Shown piece by piece: positions 1-8,659 of a stretch of DNA of 64,000 bases. The position numbers and the translations under genes were made by a program. How positions within the stretch are numbered: position 1 is the stretch's first letter; each line of letters begins with the position of its first letter. Below the pieces are notes generated by a model. That model made no database searches. It had not been told where the DNA came from and saw only the letters and a program-made list of their open reading frames with translations. Origin of the DNA: JANQOZ01 sp045106555 (GTDB lineage Bacteria; Pseudomonadota; Gammaproteobacteria; Xanthomonadales; SZUA-38); assembly GCA_045106555.1 (NCBI GenBank), contig JBGCET010000004.1, forward strand, positions 62,001-126,000. The letters run 5' to 3'.

Positions 1-992
1 TTTTCCCAACCGCGAATTTCCGTGTAATTGCCGCCGCGAGCCATCAGCACATTTTGGTAGTAACTGGCAAAACCTTCCGACACCCAGCGATCGCTGATAT
101 GGGGGAGCAACAAATGGGCAAACTCATGGGTTGCCGTCCAATCGGCATTGAAGTCGGCCAACGTGCGGTCTGGGTCGGCGAAAAACTGCACTGCCTCACC
201 GCCGTCGCGCATCACGCGGCCGAAGGGCACGGGCGAGTTACGACTGCCCCGGACCGGCACCACAATTATCTGAGGATTGGGATGGGGAAAGCGGCCATAC
301 GCCGAAACAACGTTTTGGGCTGACTGGCTCAACCAATCCAACATTTTTGCGCGATCGGATTGCCCGCCGTCGTCAGCAAGCAAACTCACGCGCAGAGTCG
401 ACCCCGCCACGCTGATTTCGTCATAGATAAACGACCCCATGGCGATTTGGGCATCCGAACTTCTGGGTGACTGACCAAACCGATAGGTATTGGGTTGACC
501 CACGGGCTTCCAAGGCGCGGAGACCCGTTGCCCGGGTGGCAGTGCAAACGCCACCTCAATGGTGGTTTCCGCAGAGAGCGGAGGCAATAGCAGCCAATCA
601 CTGGATGAGGACAAACGGTTGGCGCTGGAAAGGCGCACCCATCGGCTGGGGTTATCATCGGCAGCCCCAGCCAGATCGTATCGATAGGTGATGCAGCTTA
701 CGCCAAGGGGAACATCGACCTGACGACCACGACGTTCAAGTGGTTGACCCTCGCAGGTTTGCGTATGGCTGATGTACTCGGCCGTTTTCGCATGCCGGGT
801 TTTCAACGTGCGGACCCGCCCTTCCAGCGCAACTTGGACCGCTAACCCGGCAAGGTCGGCGTCGACCCCTACTCGATAACCATGGACCTGTGCATGGCTC
901 GCGAAAGGCGCTCCAGTCAGTAACGCGCAAATTGCCAGCAGGGCAACCAGGCGCTGTCTTCCCGAGTTCGGGAGTGTACGGGCGTCATCCAT
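1..992 (-). CDS. Secreted gluzincin-type zinc metallopeptidase (partial, 3' end cut by window)
   Basis: The frame is open from an ATG at 992 to the left edge, so about 330 residues are visible and the C-terminus is missing. It opens with a Sec signal peptide: a basic stretch (GRQR), then VALLAICALLTGAPF, with likely cleavage after ASHA. Near the window edge it carries HEFAH followed after 18 residues by SEGFASYY. That is the HExxH plus downstream Glu zinc site of the M1/M61 gluzincins. The protein should act in the periplasm or at the surface as an aminopeptidase-like enzyme; its substrate is unknown. It lies 38 nt downstream of a diguanylate cyclase gene on the same strand and may be co-transcribed. 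The missing C-terminus prevents a firm M1 versus M61 assignment. Confidence 0.8.
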   Translation of the reverse strand, partial: MDDARTLPNSGRQRLVALLAICALLTGAPFASHAQVHGYRVGVDADLAGLAVQVALEGRVRTLKTRHAKTAEYISHTQTCEGQPLERRGRQVDVPLGVSCITYRYDLAGAADDNPSRWVRLSSANRLSSSSDWLLLPPLSAETTIEVAFALPPGQRVSAPWKPVGQPNTYRFGQSPRSSDAQIAMGSFIYDEISVAGSTLRVSLLADDGGQSDRAKMLDWLSQSAQNVVSAYGRFPHPNPQIIVVPVRGSRNSPVPFGRVMRDGGEAVQFFADPDRTLADFNADWTATHEFAHLLLPHISDRWVSEGFASYYQNVLMARGGNYTEIRGWE

Positions 993-1030
993 GATCTGTG
1001 GAACATCCCAAGGGGTAAATTGATTCAAGA

Positions 1031-2161
1031 CTAACGGCCCACTTCTGTCCGGTTGCGACCAGACTTTTTGGCACGGTAAAGCGCCTTGTCCGCTGCAGCA
1101 ATAACGTTTTCGGCGTTGCCACCGTGTTTACTCCCGTGTGCGACGCCGATGCTGACCGTGGCCTTCACGCTGGGCACCTTTTGTCGATAGCTGGACTTCT
1201 TCAGCGGTTTGCGGGTGGGACGTCCGCCGCCACGCATCACAACCGGGCGCCGCGCGATCTCCTGACGAATGTCCTCACAGCGTTTTTTTGCCTCGACCAG
1301 TGAACGCCCACGAAACACCAGACAAAATTCCTCACCCCCATAACGATAGGTTTGGCACAGTCTCAAGCCTCTAACCCGAGCCGCCACCATGCGCAGCACC
1401 TGATCACCGAAGTCATGGCCGAACCGATCATTAACCCGCTTGAAATGGTCGATGTCCAGCATACCTATGGCAAAATTTCCCGACAGCGTCTTTAACGCGT
1501 TATCCAATGCACGCCGGTTTTTCAGGCGAGTCAAAGGATCAACAAACGCCATATCGTGAGAGGCCAGCAACACCCCCAGCATCATGATTGCACAGGCAGC
1601 CAGGAAGCAGGGATAGGTCCACTGAGGCCGTAAGCTGGCCATCAAAAGACAACAACCCAATAGGAATAGAAACAATTCACTGGATTCGTTGAATTTCTGC
1701 CAGCGGATGAAAAACAGCATACATGCAGCGGTCAGCAGCTTGGGTTCCAGCGGCAACAGCCAGCCGTCAGCAGAACCTGGTAACCATTTCACCAGCCATT
1801 CATTGAACGAGCTTAGGTTCGCCAACGCTTCCGGCGTCAGCAGTAACGGTACGCTGTGTTGGCAGGCCAGAAAAAAAATAATTGCTATCGTGACCCGAGA
1901 AAACAGCGGAACTCGAGGTAACAGCGAGAGTGCCAGGAGATTCCAGGGTAGCCAACTGTTGACCACACGCCACATATCATGGGAAACGGCCACGCCCAGC
2001 GCTGCCGACAGGGGGCCCGCACCCACGCCAAGCGCCAGCCATAACAGCAATAGCCAGCCCAATGCGAAGCGGTAGCGCTGGAAGGAGGCTGCGTAACACA
2101 GACCGGCCACTGACAGCATGAGTGCCAACAGCGCCTGTTGCAAAGAAAATGCGGTGGTCAA
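1031..2161 (-). CDS. Membrane-bound diguanylate cyclase (GGDEF domain)
   Basis: This 376-residue protein has a hydrophobic N-terminal half with about six membrane segments up to residue ~200, then one GGDEF domain. The metal-binding FAIGMLDIDHFKRVND and the active-site RYGGEEF (about residues 274-278) are intact, so it should make c-di-GMP from two GTP at the inner membrane. The inhibitory I-site, normally RxxD five residues before GG(D/E)EF, reads RLCQ here, so product inhibition is probably lost. The membrane part is not a sensor domain I recognise. A short Lys/Arg-rich insertion (about RRPVVMRGGGRPTRKPLKK) lies after the active site and is unusual for the fold. The next gene downstream on this strand is the exported peptidase. 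Confidence 0.9.
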   Translation of the reverse strand: MTTAFSLQQALLALMLSVAGLCYAASFQRYRFALGWLLLLWLALGVGAGPLSAALGVAVSHDMWRVVNSWLPWNLLALSLLPRVPLFSRVTIAIIFFLACQHSVPLLLTPEALANLSSFNEWLVKWLPGSADGWLLPLEPKLLTAACMLFFIRWQKFNESSELFLFLLGCCLLMASLRPQWTYPCFLAACAIMMLGVLLASHDMAFVDPLTRLKNRRALDNALKTLSGNFAIGMLDIDHFKRVNDRFGHDFGDQVLRMVAARVRGLRLCQTYRYGGEEFCLVFRGRSLVEAKKRCEDIRQEIARRPVVMRGGGRPTRKPLKKSSYRQKVPSVKATVSIGVAHGSKHGGNAENVIAAADKALYRAKKSGRNRTEVGR

Positions 2162-2392
2162 GAAGGGTCCCCGAGTCGTTGCCGACTATTGTAACGGCCG
2201 CGTTGGCAAATCACCTACGCCAAGGCCGAACCCTGCCCTGACTTCGAGTGGACGTCGCAAACGTCGTACCGGGGGCAAACAGGGAATTCTCTCGCCCATG
2301 ACGATTGGCTCACCAATCCGCACTCGGCGACGTTATAATACGCCCCCTCAGCACGTTGCAATTGTTGCTTTTCACCCTTTCTGGAGGTCCCC

Positions 2393-4327
2393 ATGCAACC
2401 CCTTAACACTTTTTCGCGGCTCGCTTTCTGTCTGCTGGCACTCATGCTGCTAGGCACTCCGGCTATCGCCAAAAACTATTCCGTTGAAGATTTCTTCAAA
2501 AACCCTCAGTACTCCCAAATGACGGTTTCGCCCAACGGCAAATACATGGCGGCCATAGCCCCAGCCAACGGACGAAGAAATCTGGCCATTATCGACCTGA
2601 AAGATCGCAGCAAGTCGCGATTTATCACCGCATTGGATGATCAGGATGTTGCTGGATACACCTGGGTATCGGATGACCGGATAATTTTCGCCATCGATGC
2701 AGACGGCATTGAAGCCATTGCCATGTATGCCGTGGATCGAAAGGGCGGTCGTATCACCACCCTGATCAACCCGCTGGAATCCAATTCGGCGGGGCCCGGG
2801 GGAATACCCTCTCCCACCCTGCTTGACACGCTGGACGACGACAAAAAGCACGTGCTGGTGTCTTACGACAGTCGTCGCGTTGGCGTACCAGACGTTTATC
2901 GAATGAACGTGCGCAACGGCGGCATGAAAATGATTGAGCGCAACCCAGGCACAGTCACCGGCTGGGTCACTGACCATGACGGAAAAATCCGCGGCGCCTT
3001 TGCGCAAGACAAACTCTTCACTGAAGCCTGGTACCGCAAAACCGAAGATGACGAGTGGGAAGCAATTGCTCGCTTTTCCTGGGATGATCGTAATGCCTTC
3101 CAACCACTGGGATTCGATTACGACAACAAGACCTGGTTTGTCTCATCGCAGAAAGATCACGATACGGCAGCCATCTACAAGTTCAACCCAGAGACCCAGG
3201 AATACGGCGAGATGATCTTCCACAACGACACTGTGGATGCGGGTGGCCTAATCTTTTCTGATGCCCACGAAAAAGTGGTTGCCGCAACCTATTACGATTC
3301 GCAGCCTCGCTGGCACGGCCTGGACGAGGACTACACCCAAATGCGCAAAGCGTTGGAAGCGTCGTTCCCCGATCTGGTGGTGACGCTGGCTAGCGCTAAT
3401 AAAGACGAAGACCTGTTCATCGTAGCCACCACCAGCGATGTGGATCCGGGCAGTTTTTATCTTTACGACCGCAAATCTCAAAAACTGGAATTTCTTGCCG
3501 AGCCCCGGTCCTGGATCGAGCCAGAGGACATGGCCCCGCTGAAGCCGATCACCTATACCACTCGTGACGGCATGACGATCCATGGTTATTTAACATTGCC
3601 TACCAACGGCAACACCAAAGATCTTCCCCTCATCGTCAATCCCCACGGCGGCCCCTGGGCACGGGATTTCTGGGGTTTTAATTCAGAACACCAATTTCTT
3701 GCCAACCGAGGTTATGCGGTATTGCAAATGAATTTCCGCGGGTCTACGGGGTACGGTCGAACTCATCTGGAAGCCAGCTACAAGCAATGGGGCCGCAAGA
3801 TGCAGGACGATATTACCGACGCCGTCTCCTGGGCAATTGACGAAGGGTATGCCGACGAAGATCGCATCTGCATTTACGGCGGCAGCTACGGCGGATATGC
3901 CACCATGGCCGGCGTCACCACCACACCTGACCTCTACAAGTGCGGCGTGAACTACGTCGGCGTTGTGGATATTGCACTGCTGTTTGACACCATGCCTAAA
4001 GCTTGGAACCTGGGCAAAGAGCAAATGAAACAGCAGGTAGGGGACCCGGTAGCCGACGCTGAAATGCTGGCTGAAGCCTCTCCAATCAACCACGTTGATA
4101 AGATCAAAGCGCCCATTTTCATCGTTCATGGCCGCAAGGACCCACGGGTGAAGTATGAGCACGCCACCCGTCTGCGCAAAGAGATGGAAGAGCACAACAA
4201 GCCTTATGAGTGGATGGTGAAAGACAACGAAGGGCACGGATTTGCAAAAGAAGAAAATCGCATTGAGCTGTACACCGCCATGGAGAAATTCTTCGACAAG
4301 CACATCGGCGAAACCTCTGGCCCCTAG
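2393..4327 (+). CDS. S9 family (prolyl oligopeptidase-type) secreted peptidase
   Basis: The 644-residue product has a signal peptide ending near PAIA, a beta-propeller-like N-terminal region (residues ~30-380) and a C-terminal alpha/beta-hydrolase domain. The catalytic Ser sits in YGGSYGGYA (about residue 498), the Asp in HGRKDPRV (about 582) and the His in EGHGF (about 614). HGGPWARD forms the oxyanion-hole region. This is the layout of S9C/acylaminoacyl-peptidase-like enzymes, which cleave short peptides in the periplasm. The ATG at 2393 follows a good ribosome-binding site (tctggaggtccccatg). It is divergent from the diguanylate cyclase and monocistronic, with a hairpin just after the stop. 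Confidence 0.93.
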   Translation: MQPLNTFSRLAFCLLALMLLGTPAIAKNYSVEDFFKNPQYSQMTVSPNGKYMAAIAPANGRRNLAIIDLKDRSKSRFITALDDQDVAGYTWVSDDRIIFAIDADGIEAIAMYAVDRKGGRITTLINPLESNSAGPGGIPSPTLLDTLDDDKKHVLVSYDSRRVGVPDVYRMNVRNGGMKMIERNPGTVTGWVTDHDGKIRGAFAQDKLFTEAWYRKTEDDEWEAIARFSWDDRNAFQPLGFDYDNKTWFVSSQKDHDTAAIYKFNPETQEYGEMIFHNDTVDAGGLIFSDAHEKVVAATYYDSQPRWHGLDEDYTQMRKALEASFPDLVVTLASANKDEDLFIVATTSDVDPGSFYLYDRKSQKLEFLAEPRSWIEPEDMAPLKPITYTTRDGMTIHGYLTLPTNGNTKDLPLIVNPHGGPWARDFWGFNSEHQFLANRGYAVLQMNFRGSTGYGRTHLEASYKQWGRKMQDDITDAVSWAIDEGYADEDRICIYGGSYGGYATMAGVTTTPDLYKCGVNYVGVVDIALLFDTMPKAWNLGKEQMKQQVGDPVADAEMLAEASPINHVDKIKAPIFIVHGRKDPRVKYEHATRLRKEMEEHNKPYEWMVKDNEGHGFAKEENRIELYTAMEKFFDKHIGETSGP

Positions 4328-4338
4328 CGGCAACCATT

Positions 4339-4362
4339 GGGAGCGGCCTTCGGGGCGCTCCC
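4339..4362 (+). terminator. Hairpin after the S9 peptidase gene
   Basis: GGGAGCG at 4339-4345 pairs perfectly with CGCTCCC at 4356-4362 across a 10-nt loop, 11 nt past the stop codon. No T-tract follows, so this is an mRNA 3'-end stabilising hairpin or a weak terminator. Confidence 0.4.
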
Positions 4363-4435
4363 TGAGCTGATCACTGATTGCTGACCGAAATCCTGGTCAA
4401 TGAATCAAGCAGGAGCAAAAGCCTGCTCCGCTCCC

Positions 4436-4468
4436 AAAACCCCCGGCCTGGTCCGGGGGTTTTGTTTT
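4436..4468 (+). terminator. Rho-independent terminator
   Basis: AAAACCCCCGG (4436-4446) pairs with CCGGGGGTTTT (4453-4463) around a 6-nt loop, followed by GTTTTT. This is a complete intrinsic terminator ending the S9 peptidase transcript before the HugZ-like gene. Confidence 0.85.
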
Positions 4469-4536
4469 TCTCCCCGACTCCACTCGCTTTTCCAGAGATG
4501 GCATAATGCCGCGCTATTACCCAAGGATCGGGCCCA

Positions 4537-5259
4537 ATGCCAAAGCTCAGCGTGGCAGAACTGGCGAAAACGTTGGTTCACTTTCACTACCATGGCGTCA
4601 TATCAACGTTAGCCACCGATGGCGGTTACCCCTATGGCTCAGTGATTGACTACTTGCCCTTGTCTCAAGGCGACGTGGTGGTATTGTTGCATGAGCGCGC
4701 AGAGCATTATCGCTACCTGACCGCCAGCCCTAAGGCGTCACTGCTGGTTAACGCGCATTTAGCGGAACACGAAGCCTTGCTGATTCCACGGGTCACACTG
4801 CTGGGTGAGGCTCAACCGGCCGAAGACCATAGCGATATGGTTCGTGACTACCTCGCCCGTCACCCAGACGCTGAACCCTACGTAAACCTCGACGGCATGC
4901 GATTTTTCCAAATCGACGTCAAAGGCGTGCGATATATTGCGGGTTCAGGTCGTGCAGTGTGGGTTGATGGAACCGACTACCGAGCCGCCAAAGCCGACCC
5001 ACTGGGTGAAGATGCGCCATGGATCATGCACGAAATGAACGATCGCTACAGTGATCAGCTCACGGCCATAGCACGGGCCAGCGATACCTGCCGTTGGGCT
5101 GATGCTGGCCGCGTGGTCAGTGTTGATCGGTTTGGATTTGACTTGATCTGTACCGCTGGAGATCGGCGCCACGCTCTGCGGGTAAGCCTACCGAAGCCCG
5201 CCTATGATCGCGCCGAGTTTGAACAGGCACTGTCTAGCCTGACCGACAGTTCCAGCTGA
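4537..5259 (+). CDS. HugZ-like pyridoxamine 5'-phosphate oxidase-fold protein with DUF2470 domain
   Basis: This 240-residue protein has an N-terminal split-barrel flavin-binding fold of the pyridoxamine-phosphate-oxidase type (HGVISTLATDGGYPYGSVIDY, then LHERAEHYRYLTASPKASLLV). Its C-terminal part resembles DUF2470 (PWIMHEMNDRYSDQL... VDRFGFDLIC). The same combination is found in HugZ/HutZ, which bind or degrade heme, and in other cytosolic flavoproteins. Residues 122-135 (GMRFFQIDVKGVRYIAG) match the conserved family segment that follows the barrel. No heme-uptake genes adjoin it, so a heme-oxygenase role is only inferred from family membership. The start ATG has an AAGGA about 10 nt upstream. 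Confidence 0.82.
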   Translation: MPKLSVAELAKTLVHFHYHGVISTLATDGGYPYGSVIDYLPLSQGDVVVLLHERAEHYRYLTASPKASLLVNAHLAEHEALLIPRVTLLGEAQPAEDHSDMVRDYLARHPDAEPYVNLDGMRFFQIDVKGVRYIAGSGRAVWVDGTDYRAAKADPLGEDAPWIMHEMNDRYSDQLTAIARASDTCRWADAGRVVSVDRFGFDLICTAGDRRHALRVSLPKPAYDRAEFEQALSSLTDSSS

Positions 5260-5320
5260 TCGTCATGAGCCAGGAACCCGTCGTTTCGGGTCGCGCCTGC
5301 TCACCTAAGCCCGCCCCCTC

Positions 5321-6229
5321 TTGCCCTCTTTGACTGCATACTCGGTTGGCCCAGGCGAGGCGTTTTCTCTGGCCAGCGCGCTGTTTTGGGCCATTGCTGT
5401 GGTGCTTTACAAGCGCAGCGGCGAATCCATGGGGCCGTTTACCTTGAATCTGGTAAAAAACCTGATCGCGGTGATTTTGCTGACGCCAACACTGATCCTA
5501 TTTTCCGACACATCACCGCCGCCCCTGACTGCTGACCAGTGGTGGATTTGTATTGTCTCCGGCGTTATTGGTCTGGCATTGGCCGACACCCTTTACTTTG
5601 CCTGTCTGTACCGAATTGGCGCCAGTCGAACCGGCATTGTCGCCGCCATGTTCAGCCCCAGCATGATTGCGCTATCAGCGTTGTTTCTGGGGGAACGGTT
5701 AAATGCTTGGCAGCTGGCCGGGTTTACTGCGGTGGTCAGTGGCGTCGTGCTCGTTGCGCGGGCTGATCGTAGCGACTGCGCCCCGCCAAAACTTTTTCAG
5801 GGGGTCGCACTCGGTGTGCTCTCGGTGTTTCTGATGGCGGTGGGTATCGTCATGGTGAAACGAATTTTGGAACAATTTGACGTGTTGTGGATCGTTCAAA
5901 TCCGGCTACTGGCGGGGGTCGCCGGCATGCTGCTTCTCATGCTGGTGATGGGGCGCACCCACCGTGTGCTGCGCCAGCTGCGGGAACCTCATGCTTGGGG
6001 CCATATTATTCTGGCAAGTGTCTTTGGCAGCTATTTATCCATGGTCTGCTGGCAGGCCGGTTACAAATACACGATGGCATCCATTGCCTCCGTGCTAAAC
6101 GAAACCTCCAGCGTTATAATTGTCGTTCTGGCCTGGGCGTTTCTCGGCGAATCCCTGACCCGGCGGAAACTAGCAGGCATCAGCCTGACCTTTGGTGGAG
6201 TCATCATCATGTTAAGCAACGTTGCGTGA
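5321..6229 (+). CDS. DMT-superfamily (EamA) transporter
   Basis: The 302-residue integral membrane protein has ten predicted helices in two EamA repeats. Repeat one includes ASALFWAIAVVLYKR and FLGERLNAWQLAGFTAVVSGVVLV; repeat two ends with AFLGESLTRRKLAGISLTFGGVIIM. These (F)LGE-containing helices are typical of drug/metabolite exporters. An in-frame TAA at 5306 forces the start to 5321 (TTG) or a nearby downstream TTG/GTG, and no Shine-Dalgarno is evident, so the start is uncertain. Its TGA overlaps the GTG of the ABC ATPase gene (GTGA), suggesting one operon with the exporter that follows. Substrate unknown. Confidence 0.85.
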   Translation: MPSLTAYSVGPGEAFSLASALFWAIAVVLYKRSGESMGPFTLNLVKNLIAVILLTPTLILFSDTSPPPLTADQWWICIVSGVIGLALADTLYFACLYRIGASRTGIVAAMFSPSMIALSALFLGERLNAWQLAGFTAVVSGVVLVARADRSDCAPPKLFQGVALGVLSVFLMAVGIVMVKRILEQFDVLWIVQIRLLAGVAGMLLLMLVMGRTHRVLRQLREPHAWGHIILASVFGSYLSMVCWQAGYKYTMASIASVLNETSSVIIVVLAWAFLGESLTRRKLAGISLTFGGVIIMLSNVA

Positions 6230-7074
6230 TTGAGGTCAACGATCTAAGTTTCCGCTATTCGAGCTCTGCCGAGCCCACTCTCAAATCTCTCTCATTCGCC
6301 GCCGCCCCCGGTCAGGTGTTGGGATTTGTGGGTCCCAGCGGTGCGGGCAAATCCACCACCCAGAAAGTCCTCACCGGTCAGCTGAGTCACTTCAGCGGAA
6401 CGGTCAAAATCTTAGGTCAGATGGTCGATCGATGGGGACGGGACCTGTATCAACACATTGGCGTTGGATTTGAGCTACCCACCCACTTTCTTCGCCTCAC
6501 CGGGCGCGAGAATCTGGAGTTTTTTCGCGCGCTATACGATGTTTCCCGCCACCGATATCTGGACCTGATGGAAGAGCTTGGACTGGCTGGCGCACTGGAT
6601 CAGCGGGTGTGCGATTACTCAAAGGGCATGAAGACGCGCTTGGGGTTTGCCAGAGCCCTCTTACACAACCCTCAGCTATTGTTTCTTGATGAACCTGGTG
6701 GCGGCCTGGACCCCGCCAATGTGGCGGTGGTGGAGTCCATCATCCAACGGGAACGCGCGGCGGGAAAGACCATCTTCCTTACCACCCACGACATGCTCAC
6801 CGTTGACCGACTTTGTGACCAAGTCGCGTTCCTGATTGACGGCACGATCGCTGTGACCGATGACCCGAGTCTGTTGAAACAAGCCCATGGACGACCAGAA
6901 GTCTCCGTCACATTTGGCGAGCCTCAAAAGACCGAGACCTTCGCCTTGGACTCACTGGGTCAAAACCCACGGTTCCGGCAAGTCATAGAGCAATACCCCC
7001 TGCATACGCTGCACAGCCAGGAAGCCAGCCTCAGCGAGATTTTTTTGAAGCTGACCGGCACCGCCATTGATTGA
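6226..7074 (+). CDS. ABC exporter ATP-binding protein
   Basis: The reading frame is open further upstream, but the GTG at 6226 overlaps the DMT stop codon (GTGA) and begins VIEVNDLSFRY, the normal start of an ABC ATPase, giving 282 residues. Walker A is GPSGAGKST, the signature motif is DYSKGMKTRL, Walker B is LLFLDEPGGGLDP and the H-loop is FLTTHDM. The signature (YSKGM rather than LSGGQ) and the C-terminal regulatory tail are typical of ABC-2 export ATPases. It powers the two membrane proteins encoded immediately downstream with overlapping reading frames. Substrate unknown; the arrangement resembles three-gene drug or fluoroquinolone exporters. Confidence 0.92.
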   Translation: MIEVNDLSFRYSSSAEPTLKSLSFAAAPGQVLGFVGPSGAGKSTTQKVLTGQLSHFSGTVKILGQMVDRWGRDLYQHIGVGFELPTHFLRLTGRENLEFFRALYDVSRHRYLDLMEELGLAGALDQRVCDYSKGMKTRLGFARALLHNPQLLFLDEPGGGLDPANVAVVESIIQRERAAGKTIFLTTHDMLTVDRLCDQVAFLIDGTIAVTDDPSLLKQAHGRPEVSVTFGEPQKTETFALDSLGQNPRFRQVIEQYPLHTLHSQEASLSEIFLKLTGTAID

Positions 7075-7825
7075 GTCGGCAACTACTGACGATTCACCCA
7101 ATGCAAGGCTGCCGAATTTGCGCACTGCAGGCGCCCATCGGCGTCGATTGATTGCCAGCGTGAAATGCGATTTCAAACTGGCCCAACGTAACGGCTTTTT
7201 TATTGCCGCACTGTTTGTCAGCGCCGTTCACCTGGCGCTTCTTTGGTGGATGGGTTCCATGGTCGCTGACTGGATTTTGGCCCTCGTATTGCTAGAGGTT
7301 TTTATCTTCAACGGCTTTTATTTCGCCGCTGCACTGGTTTTACTGAGCAAGAGCGAAAACACCCTTCAGGCCCAATTTCTTTCGCCCCAGCGACCGGCAG
7401 AGTGGGTGCTGGCGAAGTGCCTGATCCTGAGCCTGCTGGCCATCGTTGAAAGCCTGCTGATTACCCTGCCACTTTGGCAGCCTGCTCTCGTTACTCTGCT
7501 GCTCACCGCCGTTCTCATGACGAGCCTGCTGTGTCAGCTAGGCTTGTTTTTGGTTCAGCGGTACCGAAGTTTGAGCGATTTTCTCGTGCCCTCATCCCTG
7601 GTATTTCTGTTGCTACTCATTCCGGCTGTTCAGTTGATGGAGCTGTGGTCCAGTCCCTGGCTCATGCTGCACCCACTAACGCCTCACATGACCTTGTTAA
7701 AGGCGTCATTGGCCACGGGAGCCGATGCCTGCAGCCCCTGGTGGTGGGTAGCGGCAGTGCTGTGGTTAATTCCTGGCCAGTGGCTGGCCACTCGAGCCGT
7801 TCGCAACATGGCCCTGGCACCCTGA
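7067..7825 (+). CDS. ABC-2 type exporter permease subunit A
   Basis: A 252-residue membrane protein with about six hydrophobic segments. It begins after a basic N-terminal tail that contains VKCDFKLAQRNGFF, a typical cytosolic lead-in for exporters of this type. The TTG start at 7067 overlaps the ATPase stop by 8 nt, implying translational coupling. The ATGA junction with the next permease gene gives the order ATPase, permease A, permease B. I see no residue that identifies a substrate. Similar dual-permease ABC-2 systems include bacterial drug exporters. Confidence 0.75.
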   Translation: MIESATTDDSPNARLPNLRTAGAHRRRLIASVKCDFKLAQRNGFFIAALFVSAVHLALLWWMGSMVADWILALVLLEVFIFNGFYFAAALVLLSKSENTLQAQFLSPQRPAEWVLAKCLILSLLAIVESLLITLPLWQPALVTLLLTAVLMTSLLCQLGLFLVQRYRSLSDFLVPSSLVFLLLLIPAVQLMELWSSPWLMLHPLTPHMTLLKASLATGADACSPWWWVAAVLWLIPGQWLATRAVRNMALAP

Positions 7826-8595
7826 TGACCACTCAAACGCCACCCAATCCGCAGCGCTTCGGCTTGGCCCGTTGCCTGGCTCTGGTTCGCGCAGATGCGC
7901 GCAGCATTCAGCGCGACTCTCTGCTGCGCTGGTCGCTGATTGCCTGCCTGCTGTTTTTTCTGCCCATCTTGCGCTGGGGACCACCAACCTTGAACGGTTG
8001 GCTGATTTCAGAACACGGGTTTGACCTTTCCCCGTGGTTTCCACTGATTCAGAGCAGCTGTCTACTGGTCGCGCCGGTGTTGGTGGGTATAGTCGGCGGT
8101 CTGTTGATGGTAGACCAGCGGGATGAGGGCATTGCCACGGCGCTGAGCGTGACGCCTCTGGGTGTCGACGGATACCTGATTTATCGAGTAACCCTGCCGG
8201 CGTTGGCGGGGTTTTTCATCACCGTCGCGATGCTTGGATTGGTCAATTTGGCACCAATCTCCGTTACGGCCATTGTCTTATGCAGTCTTTGTGCAGCACC
8301 ACTAGCGCCGCTGTTGGCGCTAACCATTGCGCTGCTTGCCGATAATAAGATTCAGGGGTTTGCCATTGCCAAAGCCAACGGTGTGGTCACCGCTCCGATT
8401 ATCGCGGCTTGGTTTGTGGCTCCCCCGACGCAATGGCTTTTCTTGCTACTACCCACCTATTTGCCTGTGAAAATCTGTTGGCTGGCGATGGATCAGCAAA
8501 ACGGGTTCTGGCTGGTTCCAATCTCGTTGCTTATTCATGGCGTGCAATTGCGCTGGCTTCATCGCCGCGTCGCACGACGCCAGCAGTGGGCCTGA
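7825..8595 (+). CDS. ABC-2 type exporter permease subunit B
   Basis: Although the frame is open from 7474, the ATG at 7825 overlaps the preceding stop (ATGA) and gives a 256-residue permease of ordinary length. It has six or so membrane helices. The cytosolic loop after the second helix, VDQRDEGIATALSVTPLGVDGYLIYR, is characteristic of ABC-2 permeases. It ends 64 nt before the mevalonate operon. No terminator is visible in that gap, so read-through into mvaD is possible. Confidence 0.78.
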   Translation: MTTQTPPNPQRFGLARCLALVRADARSIQRDSLLRWSLIACLLFFLPILRWGPPTLNGWLISEHGFDLSPWFPLIQSSCLLVAPVLVGIVGGLLMVDQRDEGIATALSVTPLGVDGYLIYRVTLPALAGFFITVAMLGLVNLAPISVTAIVLCSLCAAPLAPLLALTIALLADNKIQGFAIAKANGVVTAPIIAAWFVAPPTQWLFLLLPTYLPVKICWLAMDQQNGFWLVPISLLIHGVQLRWLHRRVARRQQWA

Positions 8596-8659
8596 TTTTG
8601 AGCGTTGCCCCCATTATGAGCCGTAGCAACCTTTATCAGCGCCTTGATACAATGGCGGG

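Noticed and set aside
2334..2339. TATAAT upstream of the S9 peptidase gene
   Set aside because: No -35 at a usable distance and position 54 nt before the gene; not listed as a promoter.
2450..3103. Long minus-strand frame inside the S9 peptidase gene
   Set aside because: No domain or ribosome-binding site; mirror image of a clear gene.
5887..6225. In-frame upstream extension of the ABC ATPase
   Set aside because: The region codes for the DMT transporter in another frame; the ATPase fold begins at GTG 6226.
7474..7824. In-frame upstream extension of the second ABC permease
   Set aside because: It would lie entirely within the first permease gene and the ATGA junction at 7825 gives a normal N-terminus.
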